Source: Mycolicibacterium frederiksbergense (GTDB lineage: Bacteria; Actinomycetota; Actinomycetes; Mycobacteriales; Mycobacteriaceae). Taken from it: a DNA stretch of 64,000 bases. The stretch lies in assembly GCF_012223425.1 (NCBI RefSeq), contig NZ_CP038799.1, forward strand, positions 4,076,249-4,140,248, in the 5' to 3' direction. Shown here in pieces: positions 25,490-33,238 of this stretch. Position 1 is the first letter of the stretch. Every line of letters begins with the position of its first letter. Both the position numbers and the translations under genes were made by a program. The notes below the pieces were generated by a model. It was not told the origin of the DNA. It made no database searches and worked only from the letters and a program-made list of their open reading frames with translations.

Positions 25490-26365
25490 GTGCAGTCGAC
25501 CTTCCTGGGCCGCCCGGTCGCCGGTGACCGGGCGATGATCATGGCGATCGTCAACCGCACGCCGGATTCCTTCTATGATCGTGGCGCGACGTTCACCGAC
25601 GAGGCCGCCATGGAGGCCGCCCACCGCAAGATCGCCGACGGTGCCGACGTCATCGACATCGGCGGGGTGAAGGCCGGCCCAGGCAACACCGTGGACGCCG
25701 ACGAGGAGATCGCGCGGGTGGTGCCGTTCATCGAATGGTTGCGCGGCGCCTACCCCGATCAGCTGATCAGCGTGGACACCTGGCGCGCGACGGTGGCCAA
25801 GCAGGCCTGTGCGGCGGGCGCGGACCTCATCAACGACACCTGGGCGGGCGCTGACCCCGGCCTGCCGGAGGTCGCCGCGGAGTTCGGCGCCGGGCTGGTC
25901 TGCTCACACACCGGCGGGGCGGTCCCGCGGACCCGGCCGTTCCGGGTGAATTACGGCACCAGCGAACGCGGTGTGGTCGACGATGTGATCGCCGAAGTGA
26001 CCGCTGCCGCCGAACATGCCGTGTCGGTGGGGGTGTCGCGGGACGCGATCTTGATCGATCCGACCCACGATTTCGGCAAGAACACTTACCACGGTCTTAG
26101 TTTGTTGCGCCACGTGAAAGATCTTGTAAACACGGGATGGCCTGTCCTGATGGCCCTGAGTAACAAGGATTTTGTCGGGGAGACTCTGGGTGTGGGACTG
26201 ACCGAACGCCTGGAGGGCACGCTGGCGGCGACGGCTCTGGCCGCCGCCGACGGAGCCGCCATGTTCCGGGTGCATGAGGTCGGACCCACTCGACGCGTAC
26301 TGGAAATGGTCGCGTCGATCCACGGATCGCGTCCACCGACGCGCACGGTGAGGGGACTGGCATGA
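25490..26365 (+). CDS. folP2: FolP2, dihydropteroate synthase-like protein
   Basis: A TIM barrel of about 291 residues of the dihydropteroate synthase family, with IMAIVNRTPDSFYDRG (first pterin-binding motif), DGADVIDIGGVKAGPG, DTWRATVAKQA and LINDTWAG. In mycobacteria the second copy FolP2 is reported not to replace authentic DHPS (from memory), and its location upstream of gpgS suggests another role. The GTG at 25490 is supported by TAGCCT 7 nt upstream; the frame is open far upstream inside fadD6, which is not coding. The stop overlaps the gpgS start (ATGA), so the two are translationally coupled. Confidence 0.92.
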   Translation: MQSTFLGRPVAGDRAMIMAIVNRTPDSFYDRGATFTDEAAMEAAHRKIADGADVIDIGGVKAGPGNTVDADEEIARVVPFIEWLRGAYPDQLISVDTWRATVAKQACAAGADLINDTWAGADPGLPEVAAEFGAGLVCSHTGGAVPRTRPFRVNYGTSERGVVDDVIAEVTAAAEHAVSVGVSRDAILIDPTHDFGKNTYHGLSLLRHVKDLVNTGWPVLMALSNKDFVGETLGVGLTERLEGTLAATALAAADGAAMFRVHEVGPTRRVLEMVASIHGSRPPTRTVRGLA

Positions 26366-27333
26366 CGGTGCTATCTGAGCTGACACCAGAACTGACCGCA
26401 ATGAACGACACTGACGCTGTGTCAGGGCACCGCTGGATGGCAGACCACAGCTTTGGTCGGCCGTCCTGGACCGTGGAGGAGCTGATCGCCGCCAAGGCGG
26501 GCCGCACCATCTCGGTGGTGCTGCCGGCGCTCAACGAGGAGGAAACCGTCGCCTCGGTGGTGGAGACCATCACCCCGCTGCTGGGCGGGCTGGTCGACGA
26601 GCTGATCGTGCTGGACTCCGGCTCGACCGATGACACCGAGATCCGGGCGGTCGCCGCGGGCGCCCGCGTGGTGACCCGTGAGCAGGCCCTGCCCGAGGTG
26701 CCGCCCAACCCCGGCAAGGGTGAGGTGCTGTGGCGCTCGCTCGCCGCCACCACCGGCGATCTGGTCGTCTTCGTCGATTCGGACCTGATCGACCCCGATC
26801 CGATGTTCGTGCCCAAGCTGCTCGGCCCGCTGCTGACCACCGATGGTGTGCACCTGGTCAAGGGGTTCTACCGGCGGCCGCTCAAGGTCAGCGGCAGCGA
26901 GGACAAGAACGGCGGCGGGCGTGTCACCGAACTCGTCGCGCGGCCGCTGCTGGCGGCACTGCGACCGGAGCTGACCTGTCTGCTGCAGCCGCTGGGCGGC
27001 GAGTACGCGGGCACCCGCGAGCTGCTGACCTCGGTGCCGTTCGCGCCCGCCTACGGTGTCGAGATCGGTCTGCTGATCGACACCTACGACCGCCTCGGCC
27101 TGGACGGTATCGCTCAGGTCAACCTGGGCGTGCGCGAACATCGCAACCGCCCGCTGACCGAGCTGGCCGCGATGAGCCGGCAGGTGATCGCCACCCTGCT
27201 GAGCCGCTGCGGCGTTCCCGACTCGGGCGTGGGGCTGACGCAGTTCTTCGCCGACGGTGACGACTACACCCCGCGCACCTCCACGGTGTCGCTGGCCGAC
27301 CGGCCGCCGATGAACACCTTGCGGCCGCGTTAG
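26362..27333 (+). CDS. gpgS: Glucosyl-3-phosphoglycerate synthase
   Basis: A GT81 family glycosyltransferase of 323 residues that makes glucosyl-3-phosphoglycerate from a nucleotide-glucose and 3-phosphoglycerate, the first step toward methylglucose lipopolysaccharide. Motifs: VVLPALNEEETVASVV (nucleotide-binding, 52-67), LDSGSTDDTE, VFVDSDLID with the metal-binding DSD (139-141), and a C-terminal LGVREHRNRPLTELAAMS. Length matches mycobacterial GpgS (about 324 aa). The ATG overlaps the folP2 stop. It makes a polymethylated glucan precursor, which fits with the glycogen genes 1.3 kb downstream. Confidence 0.95.
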   Translation: MTVLSELTPELTAMNDTDAVSGHRWMADHSFGRPSWTVEELIAAKAGRTISVVLPALNEEETVASVVETITPLLGGLVDELIVLDSGSTDDTEIRAVAAGARVVTREQALPEVPPNPGKGEVLWRSLAATTGDLVVFVDSDLIDPDPMFVPKLLGPLLTTDGVHLVKGFYRRPLKVSGSEDKNGGGRVTELVARPLLAALRPELTCLLQPLGGEYAGTRELLTSVPFAPAYGVEIGLLIDTYDRLGLDGIAQVNLGVREHRNRPLTELAAMSRQVIATLLSRCGVPDSGVGLTQFFADGDDYTPRTSTVSLADRPPMNTLRPR

Positions 27334-27371
27334 GCGGTTTCCTTGTCACACCGGTAGGGCAGTATCGAGGC

Positions 27372-27728
27372 GTGACGCTGATACTGATGTACCTGGTGGT
27401 GCTGATCCTGGTCGGCACGGTGTTGTTTGCCCTGGGCAGTGTGTTGTTCGGCCGCGGTGAGCAGTTGCCGCCGCTGCCGCGCGCCACCACAGCGACCGTG
27501 CTGCCGGCGTCGGGAGTGACCGGAGCCGACGTCGACGACGTCAAGTTCACCCAGACGCTGCGCGGGTACAAGACCAGCGAGGTGGACTGGGTGCTCGACC
27601 GCCTCGGCGCCGAACTCGATTCGCTGCGTGGTGAGTTGGCCGCGGTGCGGGCCGCCCACGGGCTCGAGGGCAGCGAGGACCGGCCGGCGGTCCACGAGGC
27701 CGCCCACGCCAGACCGGACGAGTCATGA
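27372..27728 (+). CDS. Membrane-anchored DivIVA-domain protein
   Basis: A 118-residue protein with an N-terminal membrane helix (MTLILMYLVVLILVGTVLFA) and a DivIVA-type motif (VKFTQTLRGYKTSEVDWVLD, about 56-75) leading into a short coiled coil (RLGAELDSLRGELAAVRAA). It corresponds to Rv1209. DivIVA-domain proteins mark curved or polar membrane; here a role in localisation of envelope synthesis is an inference. Start GTG at 27372. The stop overlaps the tag gene (ATGA). Confidence 0.85.
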   Translation: MTLILMYLVVLILVGTVLFALGSVLFGRGEQLPPLPRATTATVLPASGVTGADVDDVKFTQTLRGYKTSEVDWVLDRLGAELDSLRGELAAVRAAHGLEGSEDRPAVHEAAHARPDES

Positions 27729-28309
27729 GCGTGCCGGTCGCCGATGACGGACAGGTCCGATGTGGCTGGGTGCCAACCGATTCCAGCCCCAACGGGGTGC
27801 TCTACCGGCAGTATCACGACACCGAGTGGGGCAAGCGGCTACGCGGGACCGTGCCGCTGTTCGAGCGGGTCAGTCTGGAGGCCTTCCAGAGCGGTCTGTC
27901 CTGGCTGACGATCCTGCGCAAGCGCGATGGGTTTCGGCACGCGTTCGCGGGGTTCGACATCGAGAAGGTCGCGCGGTTCACCGACCGCGACATCGCCCGT
28001 CTGATGGAGGATGCCGCCATCGTGCGCAACCGCGCGAAGATCGAGGCGACCATCAACAACGCCCGCGCGATCGCGGAGCTCGATATCGACCTGTCCGATT
28101 TGCTGTGGTCGTTCGCGCCGCCGCCAAGGGCCCGCCCTGCGGAACTGTCCGAGGTGCCCGCGGTCACGCCGGAATCCACCGCCATGGCCAAGGAACTCAA
28201 GCGCCGGGGCTTTCGTTTCGTGGGCCCGACAACGGCCTATGCCCTGATGCAGGCGACCGGGATGGTCGACGATCACATCGCCTCGTGTTGGGTGCCCGCG
28301 GCGGCGTGA
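27725..28309 (+). CDS. tag: DNA-3-methyladenine glycosylase I
   Basis: A 194-residue enzyme of the helix-hairpin-helix Tag family that excises 3-methyladenine from alkylated DNA. The zinc snap is visible as Cys in VRCGWV, His in QYHDTEWG, and His/Cys in MVDDHIASCW. LFERVSLEAFQSGLSWLTIL and KLRRGFRFVGPTTAYALMQA-like segments (KRRGFRFVGPT) are also conserved. The ATG overlaps the stop of the DivIVA gene, so both are on one transcript. It corresponds to Rv1210 (tagA). Confidence 0.95.
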   Translation: MSVPVADDGQVRCGWVPTDSSPNGVLYRQYHDTEWGKRLRGTVPLFERVSLEAFQSGLSWLTILRKRDGFRHAFAGFDIEKVARFTDRDIARLMEDAAIVRNRAKIEATINNARAIAELDIDLSDLLWSFAPPPRARPAELSEVPAVTPESTAMAKELKRRGFRFVGPTTAYALMQATGMVDDHIASCWVPAAA

Positions 28310-28473
28310 GCGTTATCTTTCCGGTCACGGTCCGCGCGTTTCGCCGGGTCTTTTCACATCGCAGCGGCGCTATAGGGAACAATAGGATTAGTTCAGTAGC
28401 AATTCTGTGCCGGTTGACGCCGGCTTGATCGGGTCCGTTCAGTGCGGGCCGGCTCATGCGGAGGGAGCACACG

Positions 28474-28641
28474 ATGGCGGCGATGAAGCCCCGGACCGGT
28501 GACGGTCCATTGGAAGCGACCAAAGAGGGGCGCGGCATCGTGATGCGGGTACCACTGGAAGGCGGAGGTCGGCTCGTCGTCGAGCTCACCCCCGATGAGG
28601 CCGCCGCGCTCGGCGACGAACTCAAGAACGTGACGAGCTAG
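28474..28641 (+). CDS. DUF3117 family small protein (Rv1211-like)
   Basis: A 55-residue protein, MAAMKPRTGDGPLEATKEGR followed by GIVMRVPLEGGGRLVVELTPDEAAALGDELK, which is the highly conserved actinobacterial DUF3117 family. The M. tuberculosis member Rv1211 has been described as calmodulin-like (from memory), although no full EF-hand loop is evident by eye. GGAGGGAG lies 8-10 nt before the ATG, a good ribosome-binding site. Its stop abuts the stop of the convergent glgA gene with no gap. Confidence 0.93.
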   Translation: MAAMKPRTGDGPLEATKEGRGIVMRVPLEGGGRLVVELTPDEAAALGDELKNVTS

Positions 28642-29805
28642 CTAGCTCGTCACCAGGTTGTAGATCTGAAGGGTCTCCTCGGCGATACGCGCCCAGGAGA
28701 ACTCTTCGATACAGCGCTGCCGCCCGGCCTCGCCGTAGCGGCGTGCGCGGTCCGGTTCGGCGACCAGCGCGTTGACCGCATCGGCCAGCCGCGTCTCGAA
28801 GGACACCGTGTCGTTGGCGTCGTAGTGCACCAGCAGCCCGGTTTCGTCATCGGCGACCACCTCGGGAATGCCGCCCACATCGGAGGCGACGACGGCCGTC
28901 GAACAGGCCATCGCCTCGAGGTTCACGATGCCCAGCGGTTCATACACCGAAGGGCAGACGAAAACCGTTGATGCCGACAATATTTCGCGAATCTTGCCGA
29001 CAGGCAGCATCTCTCGCACCCAGAACACGCCCGAACGCGCGGCCGCCAGCTCCTGGACCGCTGAGCCGATCTCCGCGGCGATCTCGGGAGTGTCGGGGGC
29101 GCCGGCGCACAGCACCAGCTGGATGTCGGGGTCGAACCGGTGCGCCGCGGCAACCAGATGCGCCACCCCCTTCTGCCGGGTGATCCGGCCCACGAACGCG
29201 ACGATCGGGCGGCTGGGGTCGACACCCAGCTCGGCCAGCACCGAACCCTCGGCTTCGGGCGGGCTCGGGAACCAGACCGTCGTGTCGATCCCATTGCGCA
29301 CCACATGCACCCGGGCCGGATCGAGGGCGGGGTAGGTGGCCAGCACGTCGCTGCGCATCCCGGAGCTGACGGCGATCACCGCATCGGCGGCTTCCACGGC
29401 CGTGCGTTCCACCCAGGACGACACCCGGTACCCACCGCCTAGCTGCTCGGCCTTCCACGGCCGCATCGGTTCCAGCGAATGCGCGGTCAGTACGTGCGGG
29501 ATGCCGTGCAGCAGCGAGGCCAGATGCCCGGCCATCCCGGTGTACCAGGTGTGCGAGTGCGCGACGGTCGCCCCGGCCGCGGCATTGGCCATCACCAGGT
29601 CGGCCGACAGCGTGGACAGCGCCGGATTGGCGGCCGCCAGTGCCGGGTCGGGTGCGGCGACGATCGCGGTATCGCGCGGTGCGCCCATGCAGTGCACGTC
29701 GACCTCGCAGAGTTTTCGCAGCTGGGCGACGAGCTCCGTCACGTGCACGCCTGCTCCGCCGTAGACCTCCGGCGGATACTCCCGAGACATCATCGCCACC
29801 CGCAT
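28642..29805 (-). CDS. glgA: Glycogen synthase / maltose-1-phosphate synthase (GT4)
   Basis: A 387-residue GT4 glycosyltransferase. N-terminal REYPPEVYGGAGVHVTELV binds the acceptor, FVGRITRQKGVAHL begins the nucleotide-sugar domain, and the E-x7-E motif is in CPSVYEPLGIVNLEAMAC. In mycobacteria this enzyme (GlgA/GlgM) uses ADP-glucose and glucose-1-phosphate to make maltose-1-phosphate for the GlgE pathway (family knowledge). I use the ATG at 29805, which gives the same length as the M. tuberculosis protein and has TACGGT 7 nt upstream; longer in-frame starts exist. It is divergent from glgC, which makes its substrate. Confidence 0.95.
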   Translation of the reverse strand: MRVAMMSREYPPEVYGGAGVHVTELVAQLRKLCEVDVHCMGAPRDTAIVAAPDPALAAANPALSTLSADLVMANAAAGATVAHSHTWYTGMAGHLASLLHGIPHVLTAHSLEPMRPWKAEQLGGGYRVSSWVERTAVEAADAVIAVSSGMRSDVLATYPALDPARVHVVRNGIDTTVWFPSPPEAEGSVLAELGVDPSRPIVAFVGRITRQKGVAHLVAAAHRFDPDIQLVLCAGAPDTPEIAAEIGSAVQELAAARSGVFWVREMLPVGKIREILSASTVFVCPSVYEPLGIVNLEAMACSTAVVASDVGGIPEVVADDETGLLVHYDANDTVSFETRLADAVNALVAEPDRARRYGEAGRQRCIEEFSWARIAEETLQIYNLVTS

Positions 29806-29969
29806 GGTGTGCACCGTAACCGGCGAGACTTCGCCGCGCACCCCTCATCCAGTTCCCGAATCATGATCATCGCCCCAACGCCTGCACGAGTGCCCAAACT
29901 CCTTGACTTGCAGCACTTCGATCGGGCGATTGGCTAGCCGCACTGCCGCAGGCCAGATAGGTTGGCAGC

Positions 29970-31184
29970 ATGAGGGAAGCGCCACATGTGCTGGGAATCG
30001 TCCTGGCTGGGGGGGAGGGTAAGCGCCTTTACCCGTTGACGGCGGATCGCGCGAAGCCGGCGGTGCCCTTCGGCGGCGGTTACCGGTTGATCGATTTCGT
30101 GCTGTCCAATCTCGTCAACGCGCGATTCCTGCGGATCTGTGTTCTGACGCAATACAAATCGCATTCGCTGGACCGGCACATCTCGCAGAACTGGCGGCTG
30201 TCGGGTTTGGCGGGTGAGTACATCACCCCCGTCCCGGCGCAGCAGCGACTCGGTCCGCGTTGGTACACCGGCTCCGCCGATGCGATCTACCAGTCGATGA
30301 ACCTGATCTACGACGAGGACCCGGACTACATCGTGATCTTCGGTGCCGATCACGTGTACCGGATGGATCCCGAGCAGATGCTGCAGCACCACATCGAGAG
30401 CGGCGCCGGTGCGACGGTGGCCGGCATCCGGGTGCCGCGGGCGGAGGCCTCGGCCTTCGGCTGCATCGACGCCGACGAGTCGGGCCGGATCCGTGGCTGG
30501 GTGGAGAAGCCCTCCGACCCGCCCGGCACCCCCGACGATCCCGAGTCGACATTCGCCTCGATGGGCAACTACATCTTCACCACCAAGGTGCTCATCGACG
30601 CCATCAAGGCCGACGCCGACGAGGACACCTCCGATCACGATATGGGCGGCGACATCATCCCGCGGCTGGTGGCCGACGGGATGGCCTCGGTCTACGACTT
30701 CAAGGACAACGAGGTGCCCGGCGCGACCGAGCGTGACCACGGGTACTGGCGCGATGTCGGCACCCTGGATGCGTTCTACGACGCGCACATGGACCTGGTG
30801 TCGGTGCATCCGGTGTTCAACCTCTACAACAAGCGCTGGCCGATCCGCGGCGGCTCGGAGAACCTGGCACCCGCCAAGTTCGTCAACGGCGGCTCCGCGC
30901 AGGAGTCCGTGGTGGGCGCGGGCAGCATCATCTCGGCGGCTTCGGTCCGTAATTCGGTGCTGTCGTCCAACGTGGCCATCGACGACGGAGCGATCGTCGA
31001 GGGCAGCGTGTTGATGCCCGGGGTCCGCATCGGCCGTGGTGCGGTGGTGCGCCGGGCGATCCTGGACAAGAACGTCGTCGTCGGCCCCGGGGAAATGGTC
31101 GGTGTCGACCTGGACAAGGACCGCGAACGGTTCTCCATCAGCTCCGGGGGCGTGGTCGCCGTCGGTAAGGGCGTGTGGATCTGA
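29970..31184 (+). CDS. glgC: Glucose-1-phosphate adenylyltransferase
   Basis: A 404-residue ADP-glucose pyrophosphorylase, supplying ADP-glucose to the divergent GlgA. The N-terminal catalytic domain has LAGGEGKRLYPLTADRAKPA (about 13-32), WYTGSADAIYQ and FGADHVYRMD. The C-terminal part is a left-handed beta-helix with hexapeptide repeats (VVGAGSIISAASVRNSVLSS). TAGGTT lies 6 nt before the ATG. The 164-bp divergent region to glgA also contains a small hairpin GGCGAGACTTCGCC (29821-29834). Allosteric residues cannot be judged by eye. Confidence 0.96.
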   Translation: MREAPHVLGIVLAGGEGKRLYPLTADRAKPAVPFGGGYRLIDFVLSNLVNARFLRICVLTQYKSHSLDRHISQNWRLSGLAGEYITPVPAQQRLGPRWYTGSADAIYQSMNLIYDEDPDYIVIFGADHVYRMDPEQMLQHHIESGAGATVAGIRVPRAEASAFGCIDADESGRIRGWVEKPSDPPGTPDDPESTFASMGNYIFTTKVLIDAIKADADEDTSDHDMGGDIIPRLVADGMASVYDFKDNEVPGATERDHGYWRDVGTLDAFYDAHMDLVSVHPVFNLYNKRWPIRGGSENLAPAKFVNGGSAQESVVGAGSIISAASVRNSVLSSNVAIDDGAIVEGSVLMPGVRIGRGAVVRRAILDKNVVVGPGEMVGVDLDKDRERFSISSGGVVAVGKGVWI

Positions 31185-31297
31185 CGGCCCACGCCGCACC
31201 CGTTCTTCGACGCGCTGTGCCGCCGGGTGCCCTGCTCGGCGATGAAGGCACATGAGCTGGTGGGCAAGCGCGCCAGTGAGAACATGCATCCCGATGG

Positions 31298-31729
31298 GTG
31301 TCGGTGCGCGACACCTCGCGGCGCAAGGAACTTGAAACAGAGTTGGTACACAACGCATCCCACGATGTGTTGACCGGACTGCCGCACCGGGCGCTGCGCT
31401 ACGAACGGCTGGCAGCCGAGATCGAGCACGGCGGTGAGTTCGCGGTGCTTTGTGTCGACCTCGACGGGTTCAAACGGGTCAACGACGAGTTCGTCATCAT
31501 CCACGTCACCGACGCGCCGCCGCTGGAATCGGCAGTGGCTTTGGCGCAGTGCGTGATCGAGGCCGCATCCGCCCCGATGGCCGTGGCCGAATGGTCCGGA
31601 AGTATCGGGATCGCCCTCGCGGCGGGTTCGCCCGCGCACGGCGAGGACATCCTGCGCGCTGCGGACAGGGCGATGTATGAGGCGAAGGCCTCGGGGCGCA
31701 ACGCCTACCGGATCGCCGGGTCCGTGTGA
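31298..31729 (+). pseudogene. Degenerate PAS-GGDEF diguanylate cyclase remnant
   Basis: The open frame of 143 residues begins in the last strand of a PAS/PAC unit (VSVRDTSRRKELE) and continues into a GGDEF domain: HDVLTGLPHRALRYERL and CVDLDGFKRVND. It then jumps directly to EFVIIHV, so the roughly 35 residues containing the GG(D/E)EF signature are missing in frame. The end is intact (GSIGIALAAGSPAHGEDILRAADRAMYEAKASGRNAY). Upstream, between glgC and this frame, there is a stop (31277-31279) and no PAS reading frame remains. It cannot make cyclic di-GMP. The 3' end overlaps the opposing gene by 25 bp. Confidence 0.8.
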
Positions 31730-32298
31730 CGGCGCCTTCGCCACCGCCACACTCCGAACGCCGCGAACGCGACGGCCGCCAGCGCGACGAGGACCAGCAG
31801 TGGCAACAGCAGTGACACGAAGACCAGGCCCACACTGGTGATGTCCTCGGCGGTGCTCAATACCGGGGCGGCCATCCCCGCCGACCCGATGTTGGCGACG
31901 GGGCGCACCGCCGATTTGGTCAACGAGACGATCAGCGCGGTGACGATGCCGATGACGACCCCGATCCACTGACCCGATGAGGCGAATGCGCCCGGGTCGG
32001 CGACCACGGCGGTCTGCGCGGCGGTGCCGGACCCGAAAACGATGCCACCGGCGGTCGGCCGCACAAACGTCTGGACGGCGTCGTTCACCGAGTCCAGCGC
32101 CGGAATCTTGTCGGCAACGATCTCGACGGCCAGCAGCACTCCGACGATGAGCATCACCCAGCCGTTCTCCAGCCAGGCCCACCCCACGGGCAGCGATACC
32201 AACTCGGTGTATCGCGACAGCAGTCCCAGCGCCAGCAGCGGAATGTAGGCGTTCAGCCCCGCCGCTGTGGCCAGCCCGAAACCGGTCAGCAACTCCAT
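31705..32298 (-). CDS. DUF4126 family membrane protein
   Basis: A 197-residue integral membrane protein with about five hydrophobic segments. The start, TGFGLATAAGLNAYIPLLALGL, and the glycine-rich GWAWLENGWVMLIVGVLLAVEI followed by DKIPALDSVND are the DUF4126 pattern; the C-terminus is basic (RWRRRRHTD). Function unknown. It is the first of two small minus-strand genes and overlaps the cyclase remnant at its 3' end. Confidence 0.88.
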   Translation of the reverse strand: MELLTGFGLATAAGLNAYIPLLALGLLSRYTELVSLPVGWAWLENGWVMLIVGVLLAVEIVADKIPALDSVNDAVQTFVRPTAGGIVFGSGTAAQTAVVADPGAFASSGQWIGVVIGIVTALIVSLTKSAVRPVANIGSAGMAAPVLSTAEDITSVGLVFVSLLLPLLVLVALAAVAFAAFGVWRWRRRRHTDPAIR

Positions 32299-32332
32299 GG
32301 ATTCAGTATGTGGCCGACGCCGCCGGATCGGA

Positions 32333-32527
32333 TCAATTCGGGCGGCGGGTGTTCCTGGTGGTGGTCCGGGACGGCTTCTCGTGCCGGGGCACCGCCGGCA
32401 GATCCCTGATCTTGCGGCCCTTTCCCGCCACGGTGGCCAGCGAGCGGCGGCATCGGGGGCAGATCGGTTTGCCCTCGATATCGACCGTCCAACTCTTCCC
32501 GCTGCCCGGGCATGCTTTGTCGGTCAT
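32333..32527 (-). CDS. Small zinc-ribbon-like protein
   Basis: A 64-residue protein with a Cys pair near the N-terminus (ACPGSGK) and a CxxC knuckle (PICPRCRRSL), giving at most a partial zinc ribbon, followed by a strongly basic tail (KGRKIRDLPAVPRHEKPSRT). Start ATG at 32527 rather than the GTG at 32536, because TACAGT lies exactly 7 nt upstream of the ATG. Similar tiny actinobacterial proteins are annotated as hypothetical. Nucleic-acid binding is a guess. Confidence 0.65.
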   Translation of the reverse strand: MTDKACPGSGKSWTVDIEGKPICPRCRRSLATVAGKGRKIRDLPAVPRHEKPSRTTTRNTRRPN

Positions 32528-32575
32528 GACCAGCACTGTATCCAGGGCAACGGGGTCACCTCAATCGGCGGTCGC

Positions 32576-33238
32576 TCACCACAGGTAGGGCACCAGCCGA
32601 TACCGCACCCGCGTCCGGTATTCGGGGTAGCCGGTCAGTTCCTCGGTGAGCATCTGCTCCTCATCGCGAATGCGTGCCACGATCACCGGTGCCGACGCCG
32701 CCACACCGAGCAACCCCCACAGCGAGCCCAGGGCCAACGGGGTGCCGACCATCATGACGGCCGCGCCGGTGTACATCGGGTGACGCACCAACCCGTAGAG
32801 CCCGGTGGACACCAGTGGCTGGTCGGCCTCGACCCGGACCGTCGCCGCCGCATAGTGGTTCTGCATCACGACGAGCTGGGCGACACTGAGTCCGGCGGCG
32901 ACCAGGACGTTGCCGGTGACGACGAGCCACATCGGCACCTGCGACCAGCCGAAGCGGTGATCGAGCGACGAGAGCACGAATGTCGCGACCACCAGGGCCA
33001 CCGTGAGGGTCATGATGATCCGTTGCGCGGGACGGGTTTCGGCGGAGGGACCGGCCTTCAGCCGCCGGGTCAGTGCGTCCGGGTGGCGGACCGCCAGGTA
33101 GATGCTCGGCAGGATGGTCGTCGCGATGAACACCGCCAGGAAGACCCAGGCCTGCCAGTAGTCGAAGGTGCCTGCCGGCCAGAACAACACGGCGATGAAG
33201 AAGGCGAGCCCCAGGACGGTCTGCACGATCAGTTTCAT
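32576..33238 (-). CDS. Isoprenylcysteine carboxyl methyltransferase (ICMT)-like membrane protein
   Basis: About 220 residues with five to six membrane segments and the C-terminal PEMT/ICMT motif: LVSTGLYGLVRHPMYTGA (RHPxY) and RIRDEEQMLTEELTGYPEYRTRVRYRLVP (EEx3 and YxxY region), which bind S-adenosylmethionine in the methyltransferase family. The ATG overlaps the stop of the ABC permease gene (ATGA), so it belongs to that operon. Prokaryotic substrates are mostly unknown; here it may modify or accompany the exported compound. Confidence 0.88.
   Translation of the reverse strand: MKLIVQTVLGLAFFIAVLFWPAGTFDYWQAWVFLAVFIATTILPSIYLAVRHPDALTRRLKAGPSAETRPAQRIIMTLTVALVVATFVLSSLDHRFGWSQVPMWLVVTGNVLVAAGLSVAQLVVMQNHYAAATVRVEADQPLVSTGLYGLVRHPMYTGAAVMMVGTPLALGSLWGLLGVAASAPVIVARIRDEEQMLTEELTGYPEYRTRVRYRLVPYLW

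Noticed and set aside
28310..28473. Riboswitch or small RNA before the DUF3117 gene
   Set aside because: GCCGGC-type self-complementarity is present but no known riboswitch architecture was recognised; likely only a promoter and 5' leader.
31185..31297. A separate small gene between glgC and the cyclase remnant
   Set aside because: Short fragments only, with a stop at 31277-31279; better explained as decayed PAS sequence.
29934..31358. A long minus-strand frame over glgC
   Set aside because: No domain, antisense to an intact and conserved glgC.
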